64,000 bases of DNA, taken from NCBI RefSeq assembly GCF_002174305.1, contig NZ_MIJB01000012.1:22014-86013 (forward strand), written 5' to 3'. Source of the DNA: Aeromicrobium sp. PE09-221. GTDB lineage: Bacteria; Actinomycetota; Actinomycetes; Propionibacteriales; Nocardioidaceae. Below the pieces are notes generated by a model. That model saw only the letters and a program-made list of their open reading frames with translations. It was not told where the DNA came from and did no database searches. A program made the translations under genes and the position numbers. Shown piece after piece: positions 35,365 to 44,750 of this stretch; the first letter of the stretch is position 1, and every line of letters starts with the position of its first letter.

Positions 35365-36576
35365 TCAGCGGCCGAGGGCGGTGAGGACGCGCTCGCGCAC
35401 GATCTCCTCGGCCTCGTGATTGCGGTTCCGCGCCTCGGCGACGAGCGGCTGTACCCGCTGTCGAGATTCGGCCAGCTCCCGCCTGTTCAGCCATGGCCAG
35501 GGTGGGCGGGGGATGTCGAGGGAGTCCAGGAAGTGACCGGTCACCTGGCCCGGCCAGGAGCGCGTACTGGTGTCGGAGCGGCCCAGGTGGGTCCTACGCG
35601 AGAGGGTGCCGAAGAGGTCGAGGCTGGCGTCGACGAGGACGATGCGGTCGGGGTCGTAGTGCTCGCGCGACTTGTACGCCTCGAAGGACTTGACCTGCAC
35701 GCCGATGACCTGTGCTCGCGGGACGTCGAATACGAGGAAGTCCGCATTGGCCGCGCCTGCGTAGGCCTCGAACTGGGGAGGGGCGGGGAGCACGGTGAGT
35801 CCCGGCTCGGTGCGGGCCACGCTGAGAAGTGTGATGAGCGCGTCGGCCTCGGCGAGGTTGCCGGTGATGGCCTGTCGGAGGGGTTCGACTGCCGGGAGGT
35901 AGAGCGCTTGGGCCGCGTAGAGGCGGCGTCGATGCTCGATGGTGACGGAGGCGTTGTTGGCGAGTCCGATCTGTGAGCGCAGCGAGGCATCGGGGTGGAG
36001 GGCGCCGCCGGTCAGTATCGCGTGCCATTGGGATTGTGTGTGCCCGAACATCTGCACGGTCCAGACGCCTCCGCTGAGGATCCGGGCGTAGTGCTGTTGA
36101 TCGACGGTGAGTAGCGGTTCCTCCTCGTAGCGCTCGGCGCGGTCGGGCGGCAGTCCCTCCGTGGTCTCGCGGACGAAGTCGGCGAGCACGCGCTGGTTCC
36201 GGTCGAGGTCGGGCACCGTCGGGGTCTCGGAGATGGAGGCGAGGACTCTTTCATGGTGCTGGTGGACCACGGTGTCCAGGGAGAGGGCTCGACTGACGTA
36301 GAGATCGCTGAGGCGCCTGGCGTCGGCAGGGGGCATCAGGGCACCGGACTGGAGTCGGCGGTAGAGGCGTTGGCCGAACCGCGCGAGGAAGTCGTGCATC
36401 TCGATGAGCTCGGCGGGGGCGAGCTGCGTCCTGGCCCATGGGTTCTCGGGGACCTCGGGCCGATACGCCTCGGCGAAGCTGCGAAAGTCCACGGGGTTCC
36501 TTAGTAGGCCGAACCCTGTGTGGGCTCGATGATTCAACGATGTCCAGCGTGACAGGTGATGGTCAGCCGAGGTCAT
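35365..36576 (-). CDS. Hypothetical protein with PD-(D/E)XK-like nuclease core
   Basis: A 403-residue protein with no named family recognised. Near the C-terminus, ADFLVFDVPRAQVIGVQVKS places D279 fourteen residues before Q294-V-K296, the spacing of a PD-(D/E)XK nuclease core with Q in place of E. The N-terminal 250 residues are helical and rich in Arg and His. ATG 36576 gives MTSADHHLSRW; earlier in-frame codons (to 36795) cross the promoter region. About 90 bp upstream is an 18-bp palindrome shared with the XRE regulator locus at 46.4 kb, suggesting common control. Confidence 0.6.
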   Translation of the reverse strand: MTSADHHLSRWTSLNHRAHTGFGLLRNPVDFRSFAEAYRPEVPENPWARTQLAPAELIEMHDFLARFGQRLYRRLQSGALMPPADARRLSDLYVSRALSLDTVVHQHHERVLASISETPTVPDLDRNQRVLADFVRETTEGLPPDRAERYEEEPLLTVDQQHYARILSGGVWTVQMFGHTQSQWHAILTGGALHPDASLRSQIGLANNASVTIEHRRRLYAAQALYLPAVEPLRQAITGNLAEADALITLLSVARTEPGLTVLPAPPQFEAYAGAANADFLVFDVPRAQVIGVQVKSFEAYKSREHYDPDRIVLVDASLDLFGTLSRRTHLGRSDTSTRSWPGQVTGHFLDSLDIPRPPWPWLNRRELAESRQRVQPLVAEARNRNHEAEEIVRERVLTALGR

Positions 36577-36667
36577 TCTATAGGTGATGTGGCGGGTCGA
36601 AGGCGGAGCCGATCGGGGGTCGCGAGGGCGATTTTTTATCACCAGATGACAACTTCGGGTTACAGAC

Positions 36668-36685
36668 ATCAGACGATCATCCGAG
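36668..36685. promoter_or_regulatory. Operator-like palindrome shared with 46.3-46.4 kb
   Basis: ATCAGACGATCATCCGAG; on the reverse strand this contains GGATGATCGTCTGAT, the same 15 bases seen at 46397-46411. It lies about 92 bp upstream of the nuclease-like gene start. Confidence 0.5.
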
Positions 36686-36837
36686 TTTGGCGATTTCGCT
36701 TGCGCGTGAGGTTCATCACAGGTCATGGTGTGGCTCATGACACATCGGACGCAGCGGTCCACTCCGCTCCCCTCGCCGGCCGGCCCCCGCCGCACCGGAC
36801 TGCGGCCGAGTGAGGTTCAGACACCACAGGAGGATGT

Positions 36838-37557
36838 ATGAAGAGCGTTGTGTCATCGAGGCGGCGTCGGTCGACGATCGTCGCGAGTGCGATCGCGGTC
36901 ATGGCTGGTCTGGTCTTCGCGGCAGGCGCGCCGGCCAATGCGCAGCAGGCCAATCCCACATTGAATGTCGACTATGACGCGGTGGGCAGCACCCACATCG
37001 GTGCGGGGGTCAATGCCTCCATGCCGATCGGCCCGACGACGCTGAAGTCGAAGCTGGACGTCGTCACCGGTGAGATCGTCGACGGCTCGATGGATATCCC
37101 GAGCCAGGTCATGGAGTTCAGCATCCTCGGTATTCCTGCCCAGGCGCGGGTCACGATGACCCAGGCCGGCCCGCTGACCGGTGCTCTGCTGCAGACCGAC
37201 CAGCTCGGCAAGGCACGGCTGGAGTCGAATGTCTCGTACAACATCAAGATCAGCGACGTGAAGGCGCGCGTGCTCGGCATCTGGTGGCCGCTCGCCGTGG
37301 GCAGCAACTGCCGCACGATCGATCCGGTGAACATCTCGGCGAGCACGCCCGAGGGTGAGTTCTTCACGATCAACGACGGCGGCCGGGTGACCGCGACGTA
37401 CACGATCGGCAACCTCACCGGTTGCGCGCCGTTGAACTTCTTCGACATCCCCGGATTCTTCCCCTGGTTCGGTTCGATCCCGCTCAACGCGATCGTTCCG
37501 GGCAGCAACAACACCCTGGACCTGCAGCTGTCGAACCCCCGCATGGGCGGTGTGTGA
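36838..37557 (+). CDS. Secreted protein of unknown function
   Basis: A 239-residue exported protein. Signal peptide with basic start (KSVVSSRRRRS), hydrophobic core and cleavage near ANA-QQ (about residue 40). The mature region has repeating beta-like segments (HIGAGVNASMPIGPTTLKSK; LPNTFD-like hydrophobics are absent) and two cysteines, C in GSNCRTIDP and in LTGCAPLN, which may form a disulphide. AGGAGG lies 6 bases before ATG. It heads a run of secreted-protein genes to 44750. Similar proteins occur widely in actinomycetes without an assigned role. Confidence 0.75.
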   Translation: MKSVVSSRRRRSTIVASAIAVMAGLVFAAGAPANAQQANPTLNVDYDAVGSTHIGAGVNASMPIGPTTLKSKLDVVTGEIVDGSMDIPSQVMEFSILGIPAQARVTMTQAGPLTGALLQTDQLGKARLESNVSYNIKISDVKARVLGIWWPLAVGSNCRTIDPVNISASTPEGEFFTINDGGRVTATYTIGNLTGCAPLNFFDIPGFFPWFGSIPLNAIVPGSNNTLDLQLSNPRMGGV

Positions 37558-37642
37558 GACCGCTGAGGAAAGGCGCTGGCCATGGCATGGGATTGGCGGG
37601 CGCCAGCACTCCACAACAACACAACGATGTGAGGAGAACACG

Positions 37643-38203
37643 ATGAACAGCATTATCAAGAAGACCCTGGTTGCCGCGGGAACCGGTGTCGGCGCCCTGG
37701 CCACGGTCGCGGCGATGTCCAGCCCGGCCAGCGCCGCGACGGTGGATGTCTACTTCGAGGGCAACGGCATCGACTTCACCGCTGTCCAGGCGGGTCAGAC
37801 GCTGTCCTGCCCGCAGTTCGATCTGGGTGGCACCTACGACGATGTCACGGGATCCGGTGTGCTCGACGACCTGACGGCGAGTGGTTGCACCAACCCGATC
37901 GCCGGGTCCACGTCGGTCGTCCCGAATGGCACTTGGGAGTTCGAGGGTGACTCGTCCGGAGCGGCGACGATCTCGGAGATCACCGCTACGGTCACGGCGG
38001 CAGGCTGTGTCTTCGATGTCGCCGGCTCGGTTAACGGCACCTTCAACGAGGGCTCGCAGACCTTCGAGGTGGGCACGTCGGCGGTCCAGATCTCGAACAC
38101 CCCGTCGGGCTTCCTCTGCCCGATCCTCGGTGTTGCTCAGGGTCAGGACATCGAGATCGATGGCAGCTGGACCAACACGGGCGGCACGATCATTCTCCCG
38201 TGA
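37643..38203 (+). CDS. Four-cysteine secreted protein, family copy 1
   Basis: A 186-residue exported protein with a signal peptide cleaved near ASA-A (31/32). The mature family pattern is FEGNGIDFTAVQAGQTLSCP, then FDLGGTYDD, SGCTNPIAG, AGCVFDVAGSVNGTF and PSGFLCPILGVAQGQDIEI, ending with GSWTNTGG. The four cysteines are conserved in copies at 38298 and 40280. AGGAG precedes ATG 37643. No enzymatic motif is seen; a beta-sandwich surface protein is plausible. Confidence 0.75.
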   Translation: MNSIIKKTLVAAGTGVGALATVAAMSSPASAATVDVYFEGNGIDFTAVQAGQTLSCPQFDLGGTYDDVTGSGVLDDLTASGCTNPIAGSTSVVPNGTWEFEGDSSGAATISEITATVTAAGCVFDVAGSVNGTFNEGSQTFEVGTSAVQISNTPSGFLCPILGVAQGQDIEIDGSWTNTGGTIILP

Positions 38204-38297
38204 CGATCAACCGGAGTTGATCTCTGGACTCATGCCGGGGTGCTCAGCCCCCGGCATGAGTCCACCCCCGTCCCACCCCGTGAAGGAGTCATCGGTC

Positions 38298-38873
38298 ATG
38301 GCGAACGTAGTGAAGAAGAGCTGGAGAGCGGCCGCGGCGCTGATTGGTGCTGCAGCGACCGTAGCGGCGATGTCGTCCCCCGCCAACGCGTCCGTCCAAG
38401 ACATCAACTTCGAGGGCAATGGAATCGAGCTCACCATCGTGCAAGCGGGACAGACAATCTCTTGTCCGGATTTCGATCTTGATGGCACCTACAACGACTC
38501 CACGGGCATCGGCCTCCTTGACAATATAGCGACTTCTGGATGTACCAATCCGATCTCGGGTGTTACGCGGATAACTTCGGACGGTGTCTGGGACCTCTAC
38601 GTGGATCCTTCGCCTTTGAGCACTAACGCGGACGCTGCGATCGCTGAAGTGACCGCCAGCTTTGTGTGGGCGGGGTGTACGTGGAATGTTGCCGGAGATG
38701 CGATCGGCACCTTTGATGCAAGCGATCAACAGCTCGAAATCCATACCTCTAATCTCCAAATATCAGGTAATCCTTCGGGCTTTCTTTGCCCGATTCTTGG
38801 AATTGCGATCGGTCAAGACATCGAGATTGAAGGCCACTGGACCAATGTCGGCACCCCGATCACTTTCCCGTAA
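38298..38873 (+). CDS. Four-cysteine secreted protein, family copy 2
   Basis: A 191-residue paralogue of the preceding gene: signal peptide ending NAS, FEGNGIELTIVQAGQTISCP, SGCTNPISG, AGCTWNVAGDAIGTF, PSGFLCPILGIAIGQDIEI. From about 38400 its codons are visibly richer in A and T at third positions than those of copies 1 and 3, so it may have been acquired from a different source. AAGGAG lies 8 bases upstream of ATG 38298. Confidence 0.75.
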   Translation: MANVVKKSWRAAAALIGAAATVAAMSSPANASVQDINFEGNGIELTIVQAGQTISCPDFDLDGTYNDSTGIGLLDNIATSGCTNPISGVTRITSDGVWDLYVDPSPLSTNADAAIAEVTASFVWAGCTWNVAGDAIGTFDASDQQLEIHTSNLQISGNPSGFLCPILGIAIGQDIEIEGHWTNVGTPITFP

Positions 38874-38915
38874 CAAAGAAACAACCCGACCACCTCAATG
38901 GAGGCCCTGAAGCCC

Positions 38916-40127
38916 ATGCGCACCCGCTCTCTGCAGATCAGCAAACGCTCCCGACGCGCGGGAGCGTTGGCTGCTGTCATCGTGGGTGGCGCGTTGATCG
39001 CGCCGAGCCAGGCGGCCCCCGACGCAGATCCGCCCGCGTTGCTGCAGCCCATGGCTGGAACAGCGGACGCTCGGTATCCGGGTGAGGACGAGGTGCCTCC
39101 GCCGGGCAGCATCTCGCAGACGATGGGCACGGTCACCAACTCGCAGGGTACCGTCGTGAACAACTCGAGGATGTATATCACCAACGGACAGGACAATCCG
39201 ATCTGGGGTGGGCTCTACTTCGGCGAGTACAACCGGCCCGTCGAGGACCCCGAGATGTACCTGCCGAGCTGCATCCCCAGCACCGATGTGCCGTGTGTGC
39301 CGAACCCCTTCTACCAGCCCGAGTGCGCGACGAGCGATCCGGCTACTCAACTCAAAGGCCAGTACCAGAGACACCGCATGTACCCGATGGGGCCGCTGGA
39401 GGGTGGCGGGGCCGATGTCGGTTTGCTGACTCAGATGAAGGTCAACATGGTGGCCTTCGGTTCGGTGCCCGCGACGGCAACCCTGACGATGCGCAGCCCG
39501 CGGATCAGCGGAGAGGTGCAGCCCTTTTATATTCATCTCTGGGATAGTCAAGTTACCCGATCCACCGCCCCACGGAGAGCCAGCTCCTGCGATCCGGACT
39601 TCCGGGCACCAGGGGCACAGGTCAGCTCGCTGGTCGAGGGGCAGATCGAGGTCACGCTTAGCGACCTGGTGGTGGACGGTGTGCCCGTGGACGTGGGTCC
39701 GGCCTGCCGCACCGAGCACGCCGCCGAGATCGACCTTTGGGCGGAGTTCGACGAGGGTTACTACACGGCTGCCGGCGGCGGCCCGCTCGGCGCCTACGAC
39801 GGGCTGCACCCCGGCTCGATCATCCCGCTGGACCATCCCCTGTATTTCGGTGCATTCGACGGGCGGGATATCCCGGCCTCGGCGGGGATCGACGTGCCCG
39901 CCTTCACGGGATGTGGCACGGGCGGCGATGACCTGAGCCCACTGGTCACCGCGATGGCCTCGGGCCCCAACAACCCGGTGCGGGCGGTGCAGGGTCCGCT
40001 AATCAGCCTGAACGAGATTCCCTGGGACGACTTCACCCGGTGCACCCAAGGCGGTGGACAGCTTCAGTGCCCGCTGCCGGGTCCGGAAACCCCCGAGATG
40101 CCGCCGTTGCCCTGGGAGGAGAACTGA
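38916..40127 (+). CDS. Large secreted protein of unknown function
   Basis: A 403-residue exported protein with signal peptide RAGALAAVIVGGALIAPSQA. The mature part includes GTVTNSQGTVVNNSRMYI, IWGGLYFGEYNRPVEDPEMY and three cysteine pairs (SCIPSTDVPC, PECATSD, GPACRTEH), with a proline-rich end. No family recognised. ATG 38916 is chosen over ATG 38898 because GGAGG (about 38902-38906) precedes it. Its stop overlaps the start of a decayed copy of the four-cysteine family. Confidence 0.65.
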   Translation: MRTRSLQISKRSRRAGALAAVIVGGALIAPSQAAPDADPPALLQPMAGTADARYPGEDEVPPPGSISQTMGTVTNSQGTVVNNSRMYITNGQDNPIWGGLYFGEYNRPVEDPEMYLPSCIPSTDVPCVPNPFYQPECATSDPATQLKGQYQRHRMYPMGPLEGGGADVGLLTQMKVNMVAFGSVPATATLTMRSPRISGEVQPFYIHLWDSQVTRSTAPRRASSCDPDFRAPGAQVSSLVEGQIEVTLSDLVVDGVPVDVGPACRTEHAAEIDLWAEFDEGYYTAAGGGPLGAYDGLHPGSIIPLDHPLYFGAFDGRDIPASAGIDVPAFTGCGTGGDDLSPLVTAMASGPNNPVRAVQGPLISLNEIPWDDFTRCTQGGGQLQCPLPGPETPEMPPLPWEEN

Positions 40128-40267
40128 TGCATGCACTCCATGAGGGACTCGTCACGCCGCCGTGGGGCTTCCTGCCCGGTCGTCTGTATCGGGGCCAGGA
40201 CATCGAAGTCGAGGGCTCCTGGACCAATACCTCCACCCCGTCCCCCTCAAGAACCCCTGATCGGTAG
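40127..40267 (+). pseudogene. Relic of the four-cysteine secreted family (C-terminus only)
   Basis: A 46-codon frame begins in TGATG overlap with the preceding stop. It encodes GFLPGRLYRGQDIEVEGSWT then NTSTP, clearly the C-terminus of the family at 37643, 38298 and 40280 but with the last Cys lost and no N-terminal part. About 45 bases are nearly identical to 40828-40872 in copy 3. Likely left by unequal recombination. Confidence 0.65.
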
Positions 40268-40279
40268 AGGAGTTAGCTC

Positions 40280-40885
40280 ATGCGTTGGATTCGTACGTTG
40301 ACAGCAGTCGCGGGACTGGGTGCCGTGGTGGCGCTTGCTGGTGCTGCTCAGGCGGCGACCAGTTACACCCCGGCCGGTGGGCCGCAGGTGAGCTTCGAAG
40401 GCTCCGGCATCGACTTCACGGCCGTGCAGGCAGGTCAGACGCTGTCGTGTGACCAGTTCGATCTAGTGGGCACGATGCTGAACCCAGGCGTGAGTCGTCC
40501 GTATGGCGCGAACTCCAAGGAGCTGGGCGACATCGTCACCAACGGCTGCAGCAATCCCATCGCCGGCACAGTGACGGTCGAGCCTATCGGCCACTGGACT
40601 ATGGCGGTCACAGGTGACCCGACTGGCACTGTGTGGCCGGGTGAGTTGGGGGACGTTCAGGTCAAGACGACGGTCGCGGGCTGCACCTTCCATGTGACCG
40701 GTGAAATCGAGGGAACCTTCGATACCGCCACTCAGAAGCTTGAGCCGACGGCCTCCGCACTGGTCATTGCCGATGTGCCGTCGGGATTCCTTTGTCCGCT
40801 CCTCGGCGTCGGGCAGGGCCAGGACATCGAAGTCGAGGGTTCCTGGACCAATACCTCCGCCCCCGTCACGCTCAGCACCCCCTGA
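40280..40885 (+). CDS. Four-cysteine secreted protein, family copy 3
   Basis: A 201-residue paralogue with signal peptide ending AQA-A (about residue 25). It carries FEGSGIDFTAVQAGQTLSCD, NGCSNPIAGTVTVEPIGHW, AGCTFHVTGEIEGTF, and PSGFLCPLLGVGQGQDIEVE with GSWTNTSAP. It is longer than copies 1 and 2 owing to an insert (VSRPYGANSKELGDIV). Precedes the giant surface protein by 58 bp. Confidence 0.75.
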   Translation: MRWIRTLTAVAGLGAVVALAGAAQAATSYTPAGGPQVSFEGSGIDFTAVQAGQTLSCDQFDLVGTMLNPGVSRPYGANSKELGDIVTNGCSNPIAGTVTVEPIGHWTMAVTGDPTGTVWPGELGDVQVKTTVAGCTFHVTGEIEGTFDTATQKLEPTASALVIADVPSGFLCPLLGVGQGQDIEVEGSWTNTSAPVTLSTP

Positions 40886-40943
40886 TCGACTCTCGCGGAG
40901 TCGGCTCTTCGCGCTATCCCCCACCCCCCGGAAAGGACCCCAG

Positions 40944-43900
40944 ATGACAACACGACACCGGGCCAGAAGCCCGATCGGCAGGAGATGCGCTGCCAGCGTC
41001 GCCGCAGGAGCCATGGTCACCGGCCTCGTCGCCGTCGCCAACATCGCTACCGCCGCTGAGCCCGTGGTCGATGGCCACGTCTACGGCTGGGGTGCTGAGG
41101 GAACCTACGACCCGAAACCCTGGACCCTGGACTTCCCCAACGAGCAGGCGCCATTCGTGGATGTCGCGGTTGATGGACTTAGCTGGGGGGGGCACACCAC
41201 CCTCGCGGTCACCAGCGGGGGCGATGTGGTCGCACAAGGGGACTACGGCAGCATCGCCACGCTCATGCCTGCCTCGCTCCGTAGCCAACATGTCACGGCA
41301 ATCGAGATCTTCAGCGGCCGCGCAGCTGCTCTCACTCAGAACGGCGCGATCGTCACGTGGGCCAACGCGCCCGCGCCGCCAGCCGAGTACCAGAACCCCA
41401 GCGCTCCGACGGGGGTCATAGATGTCCAGCTCGGCGGAAGCAGTGACAGCACCGCTTTCGGAGTGGGGCTCAAGGGCGACGGGACCGTCTTCTCCTGGGG
41501 CAACTCCGGGCTTGTTTCCCGAACCCCCGCGCTCACCGACGTCGTGCAGATCGACGCGAATAACAATGCCGCGTTCGCCATCACCTCTCAGGGGGATCTG
41601 TACGCGTGGAGTACAAGCACTTTGCCCGGACTGGCGGGCAGAATACCGGACGAGGTGCGCAACGCCACCATCGTGGACGTCTCGCTCAACACCAACGTTG
41701 CTTACGCACTCACTGACGCCGGAGAAGTGCTCTCGTGGTCGGGTAGTGCTTCTGGCAACATCTCCGAGGATCAGCGCTTCCCCGCCGACCAGGTGGACGA
41801 TCGAGTCGTCGCCTTATCCTCATCGAACGGACGCGGCACTGATCAGACCGCCCTCACGGAGAGTGGAGAGTTCATCACCTGGGGGGCCAGCGGTTCGGAT
41901 ATTCGCAAGCCTCCGCCGGTGAACCTGGATGCTCAGCGCGTGGTCGCCATGGAGACAGCCAGCTCGGCTCACACCGCGATGATCTTCGGGCCCGCGGACC
42001 AAGAGCCCGAGCCCGGGGTCACCAGCCCGCCGCGGGTTGACGGCTTCCCGGTGGTCGCGTCCGAGCTGACCGGCACGCCCGCGCAATTCAACTTCGAGAC
42101 CAGCAACGAGAGCAACGCCTGGTACTACGCCGACGCACCCGACACCCCCGAGGGCGACTGGACGCGTATCGGCGACACCAACCCGCTCCCGCTCACGGCC
42201 GACCTGCAGGGCAAGTACGTCGTCTACCGCACCCAGGTCGAGGATCCCGACGGCGAGACGTGGATCGCTGACTCCACGCCGATTGGTCCCATCGAGGCAC
42301 AGCCCCCGGGCGTCGTCGAGCAGCCGAAGATCAACGGCATCCCCGTACAGAACACTCAGGTGACGGGTATCCCGGCGACCTTCAACTTCCCGACCGAGAC
42401 CGTCGTCAACGAGTGGTACCGCGCCGACTCGGCCGACACCCCGGCCGACCAGTGGACCCGCGTCGGCAACGCCAACCCGTACCGGATCGTGGCGGCTGAT
42501 CGGGACAAGTACCTGGTGTTCCGCACCACCGCCACCGACGCGGACGGCACGGTCTGGACGGCGGACTCCGAGCCCATCGGTCCGATCGTGCAGTTCACCG
42601 TCTCAGCGGCCTCCATCGAGGGTGAGCCGCTGGTCGGCAGCACGCTGACCGGTGTTCCGGGTGAGTTCAGCTACGAGCCGGAGACGGTCAGATACTTCTG
42701 GCTCATCGGCGGTACTGAGGTCGTCAATGTGCCGGAAGGCGGCTCGCTGGATCTCGTCCTGTCGGACGAGCACGTCGGCAAGACGGTGCAGTTCTACGTC
42801 CAGGGCAGTCTCGCAGGCCTGAACGCCACGAACTTCTCGCCGCCGACCGCCCCGGTCGAAGTGCCGCCTCTGCGCGTCGCCGAGCAGCCGACGATCAACG
42901 GCGTCCCGGTGCAGAACACGCAAGTGACGGGTATCCCGGCGACCTTCAACCGCACCCCCGCCTCGGTCACGAGCGAGTGGTACCGGGCTGACTCGGCCGA
43001 CGCCCCGGCCGAGGAATGGACGCGGGTCTCCGACGCCAACCCGTATCGGATCGTGGCGGCTGATCGGGACAAGTATCTGGTGTTCCGCACCACCGCCACC
43101 GATGAGGCCGGCGAGACCCTCGTCTCGGACTCCGAGCCCATCGGCCCGATCGTGCAGTTCACCGTCTCGGCGGCCTCCATCGAAGGCGAGCCGCTGGTCG
43201 GTAACACGCTGACCGGTGTTCCCGGCGAGTTCAGCTATGAGCCGGAGAACGTCACGTACTTCTGGCTCATCGGTGGTACCGAGGTCATCAACGTCCCGGC
43301 CAACGGGTCGCTGGACCTTCTCCTCACCGAGGACCACGTGGGCAAGACGGTGCAGTTCTACGTTCAGGGCAGCCTTGCAGGCCTGAACGCCACGAACTTC
43401 TCGCCGCCGACGGCTCCGGTCGAACTGCCGCCTCTGGCCAACACGTCAGACTCCGAGATCTCGGGTACCGCCAAGTCCGGCCAGACGTTGACCGGGACCC
43501 CGGCGACGTTCAACCTCGAGCCCGACACGGTCACGCACGCGTGGTTCACGCAGCCGACCGAGGGCGGCGAGCTGACGCCGATCCCCGACGCCGACGGCAC
43601 GGAACTGGTGCTCACCGACGATCACATCGGCCTGAACATCGTGTTCCGCACGACGGCTGTGCGTGGTGAGGAGACCGTCGACGCCGACTCGGCCCCCTTC
43701 GGCCCGATCGCCCGCGCCGACATCCCCGTGGACTTCTCCCAGGAGCCCACCATCACGGGCACGCCCGAGGTGGAGCAGACCCTGACCGGTGTGGCCGCTG
43801 AGTTCACGGGTGATATCGAAGGCCAGCCGCTCAACGAGTGGCTCAATGCCGCCGGCGAGGTGATCGGCACGGGTAACACCCTCGCGCTGACCACCGACCA

Positions 43901-44750
43901 CATCGGGGCGACGGTCCGCTTCCGGACCACCGTCACCGAGGTGGCCTCCGGGGAGCAGGTCTCGTCGACCTCGACCCCGGTTGGACCGGTCGTCGATCGC
44001 TTCCTCGAAGTCGGCCCGCCGACGATCGAGGGGACGCCGAAGGTCGGGCAGACCCTCACCGGCACGCCGGCGGAGTTCCGCGGCGGACCGGAGCTGGCGA
44101 ATGTCTGGCTCGCCGACGGTGAGGTGATCGAAGGCGCCACCGGCACGCTGCTGGAGCTGACCGACGAGCACGAGGGCGCGACCATCGCCTTCCGTACCGT
44201 CGCCACCCGTGGTGACGCGACGCTGGAGTCGACCTCAGCAGAGGTCGGCCCGGTCGCGCCGAAGGACGACGACGGAGGCGTGACGCCGCCGCCGGGCCCG
44301 CCGACCGACCGCGAGGGTGGCATCAGCGCCCCCGACACGGTCGCCCCCGGCGAGACGATCACGGTGAAGGTGGGTGAGAACGACGACTGGGCCGGCGAGA
44401 AGGTGACGGTGATGCTGTACTCGAACCCCCGCGAGCTCGGCACCCCCACGGTCGGCGCGGACGGCACCTTCTCCGTGACGATCCCCACCGACGTCGCACT
44501 CGGACAGCACCAGCTGGCCGTCTACGACGCCAACGGGACCATCATCGGCTGGCAGTACATCACGGTCGCCAGCGCGGACGACGGCTCCGGCCCGGGTGAC
44601 GACAGCACCGGCCCCGGAATCGGCGGGCGCCTGCCGAACGCGGGTGCCGACAGCTCGGCCGCCCTCGCCCCGATCGGCCTGGCGGTCCTGCTCGCCGGTG
44701 CCGTCACGATGGGAGCCGCCTGGCGTCGTCGCCAGCAGCTGATCGGCTGA
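40944..44750 (+). CDS. Cell-wall-anchored surface protein with RCC1 and Ig-like repeats
   Basis: A 1268-residue exported protein. After a signal peptide (cleavage near TAA-EP), residues about 35-345 are RCC1-type beta-propeller repeats (HVYGWGAEG; GDGTVFSWGNSG; SGEFITWGASG). From about 350 to 1110 come eight or so Ig-like domains with the recurrent GTPxVGQTLTG start. Two adjacent 188-residue units (42318-42881 and 42882-43445) are nearly identical. The C-terminus has LPNAG (1230-1234), a hydrophobic helix and a RRRQQ tail, a sortase signal of LPxTG type. GGAAAGGA precedes ATG 40944. Probable adhesin; no sortase gene is in the window. Confidence 0.85.
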   Translation: MTTRHRARSPIGRRCAASVAAGAMVTGLVAVANIATAAEPVVDGHVYGWGAEGTYDPKPWTLDFPNEQAPFVDVAVDGLSWGGHTTLAVTSGGDVVAQGDYGSIATLMPASLRSQHVTAIEIFSGRAAALTQNGAIVTWANAPAPPAEYQNPSAPTGVIDVQLGGSSDSTAFGVGLKGDGTVFSWGNSGLVSRTPALTDVVQIDANNNAAFAITSQGDLYAWSTSTLPGLAGRIPDEVRNATIVDVSLNTNVAYALTDAGEVLSWSGSASGNISEDQRFPADQVDDRVVALSSSNGRGTDQTALTESGEFITWGASGSDIRKPPPVNLDAQRVVAMETASSAHTAMIFGPADQEPEPGVTSPPRVDGFPVVASELTGTPAQFNFETSNESNAWYYADAPDTPEGDWTRIGDTNPLPLTADLQGKYVVYRTQVEDPDGETWIADSTPIGPIEAQPPGVVEQPKINGIPVQNTQVTGIPATFNFPTETVVNEWYRADSADTPADQWTRVGNANPYRIVAADRDKYLVFRTTATDADGTVWTADSEPIGPIVQFTVSAASIEGEPLVGSTLTGVPGEFSYEPETVRYFWLIGGTEVVNVPEGGSLDLVLSDEHVGKTVQFYVQGSLAGLNATNFSPPTAPVEVPPLRVAEQPTINGVPVQNTQVTGIPATFNRTPASVTSEWYRADSADAPAEEWTRVSDANPYRIVAADRDKYLVFRTTATDEAGETLVSDSEPIGPIVQFTVSAASIEGEPLVGNTLTGVPGEFSYEPENVTYFWLIGGTEVINVPANGSLDLLLTEDHVGKTVQFYVQGSLAGLNATNFSPPTAPVELPPLANTSDSEISGTAKSGQTLTGTPATFNLEPDTVTHAWFTQPTEGGELTPIPDADGTELVLTDDHIGLNIVFRTTAVRGEETVDADSAPFGPIARADIPVDFSQEPTITGTPEVEQTLTGVAAEFTGDIEGQPLNEWLNAAGEVIGTGNTLALTTDHIGATVRFRTTVTEVASGEQVSSTSTPVGPVVDRFLEVGPPTIEGTPKVGQTLTGTPAEFRGGPELANVWLADGEVIEGATGTLLELTDEHEGATIAFRTVATRGDATLESTSAEVGPVAPKDDDGGVTPPPGPPTDREGGISAPDTVAPGETITVKVGENDDWAGEKVTVMLYSNPRELGTPTVGADGTFSVTIPTDVALGQHQLAVYDANGTIIGWQYITVASADDGSGPGDDSTGPGIGGRLPNAGADSSAALAPIGLAVLLAGAVTMGAAWRRRQQLIG
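42318..43445 (+). repeat. Tandem duplication of a two-domain unit in the surface protein gene
   Basis: Unit 1 42318-42881 and unit 2 42882-43445, each 564 bp (188 codons), are in frame and highly similar, for example the shared GTGACGGGTATCCCGGCGAC and the identical protein stretch FTVSAASIEGEPLVG. The duplication looks recent. Confidence 0.85.
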
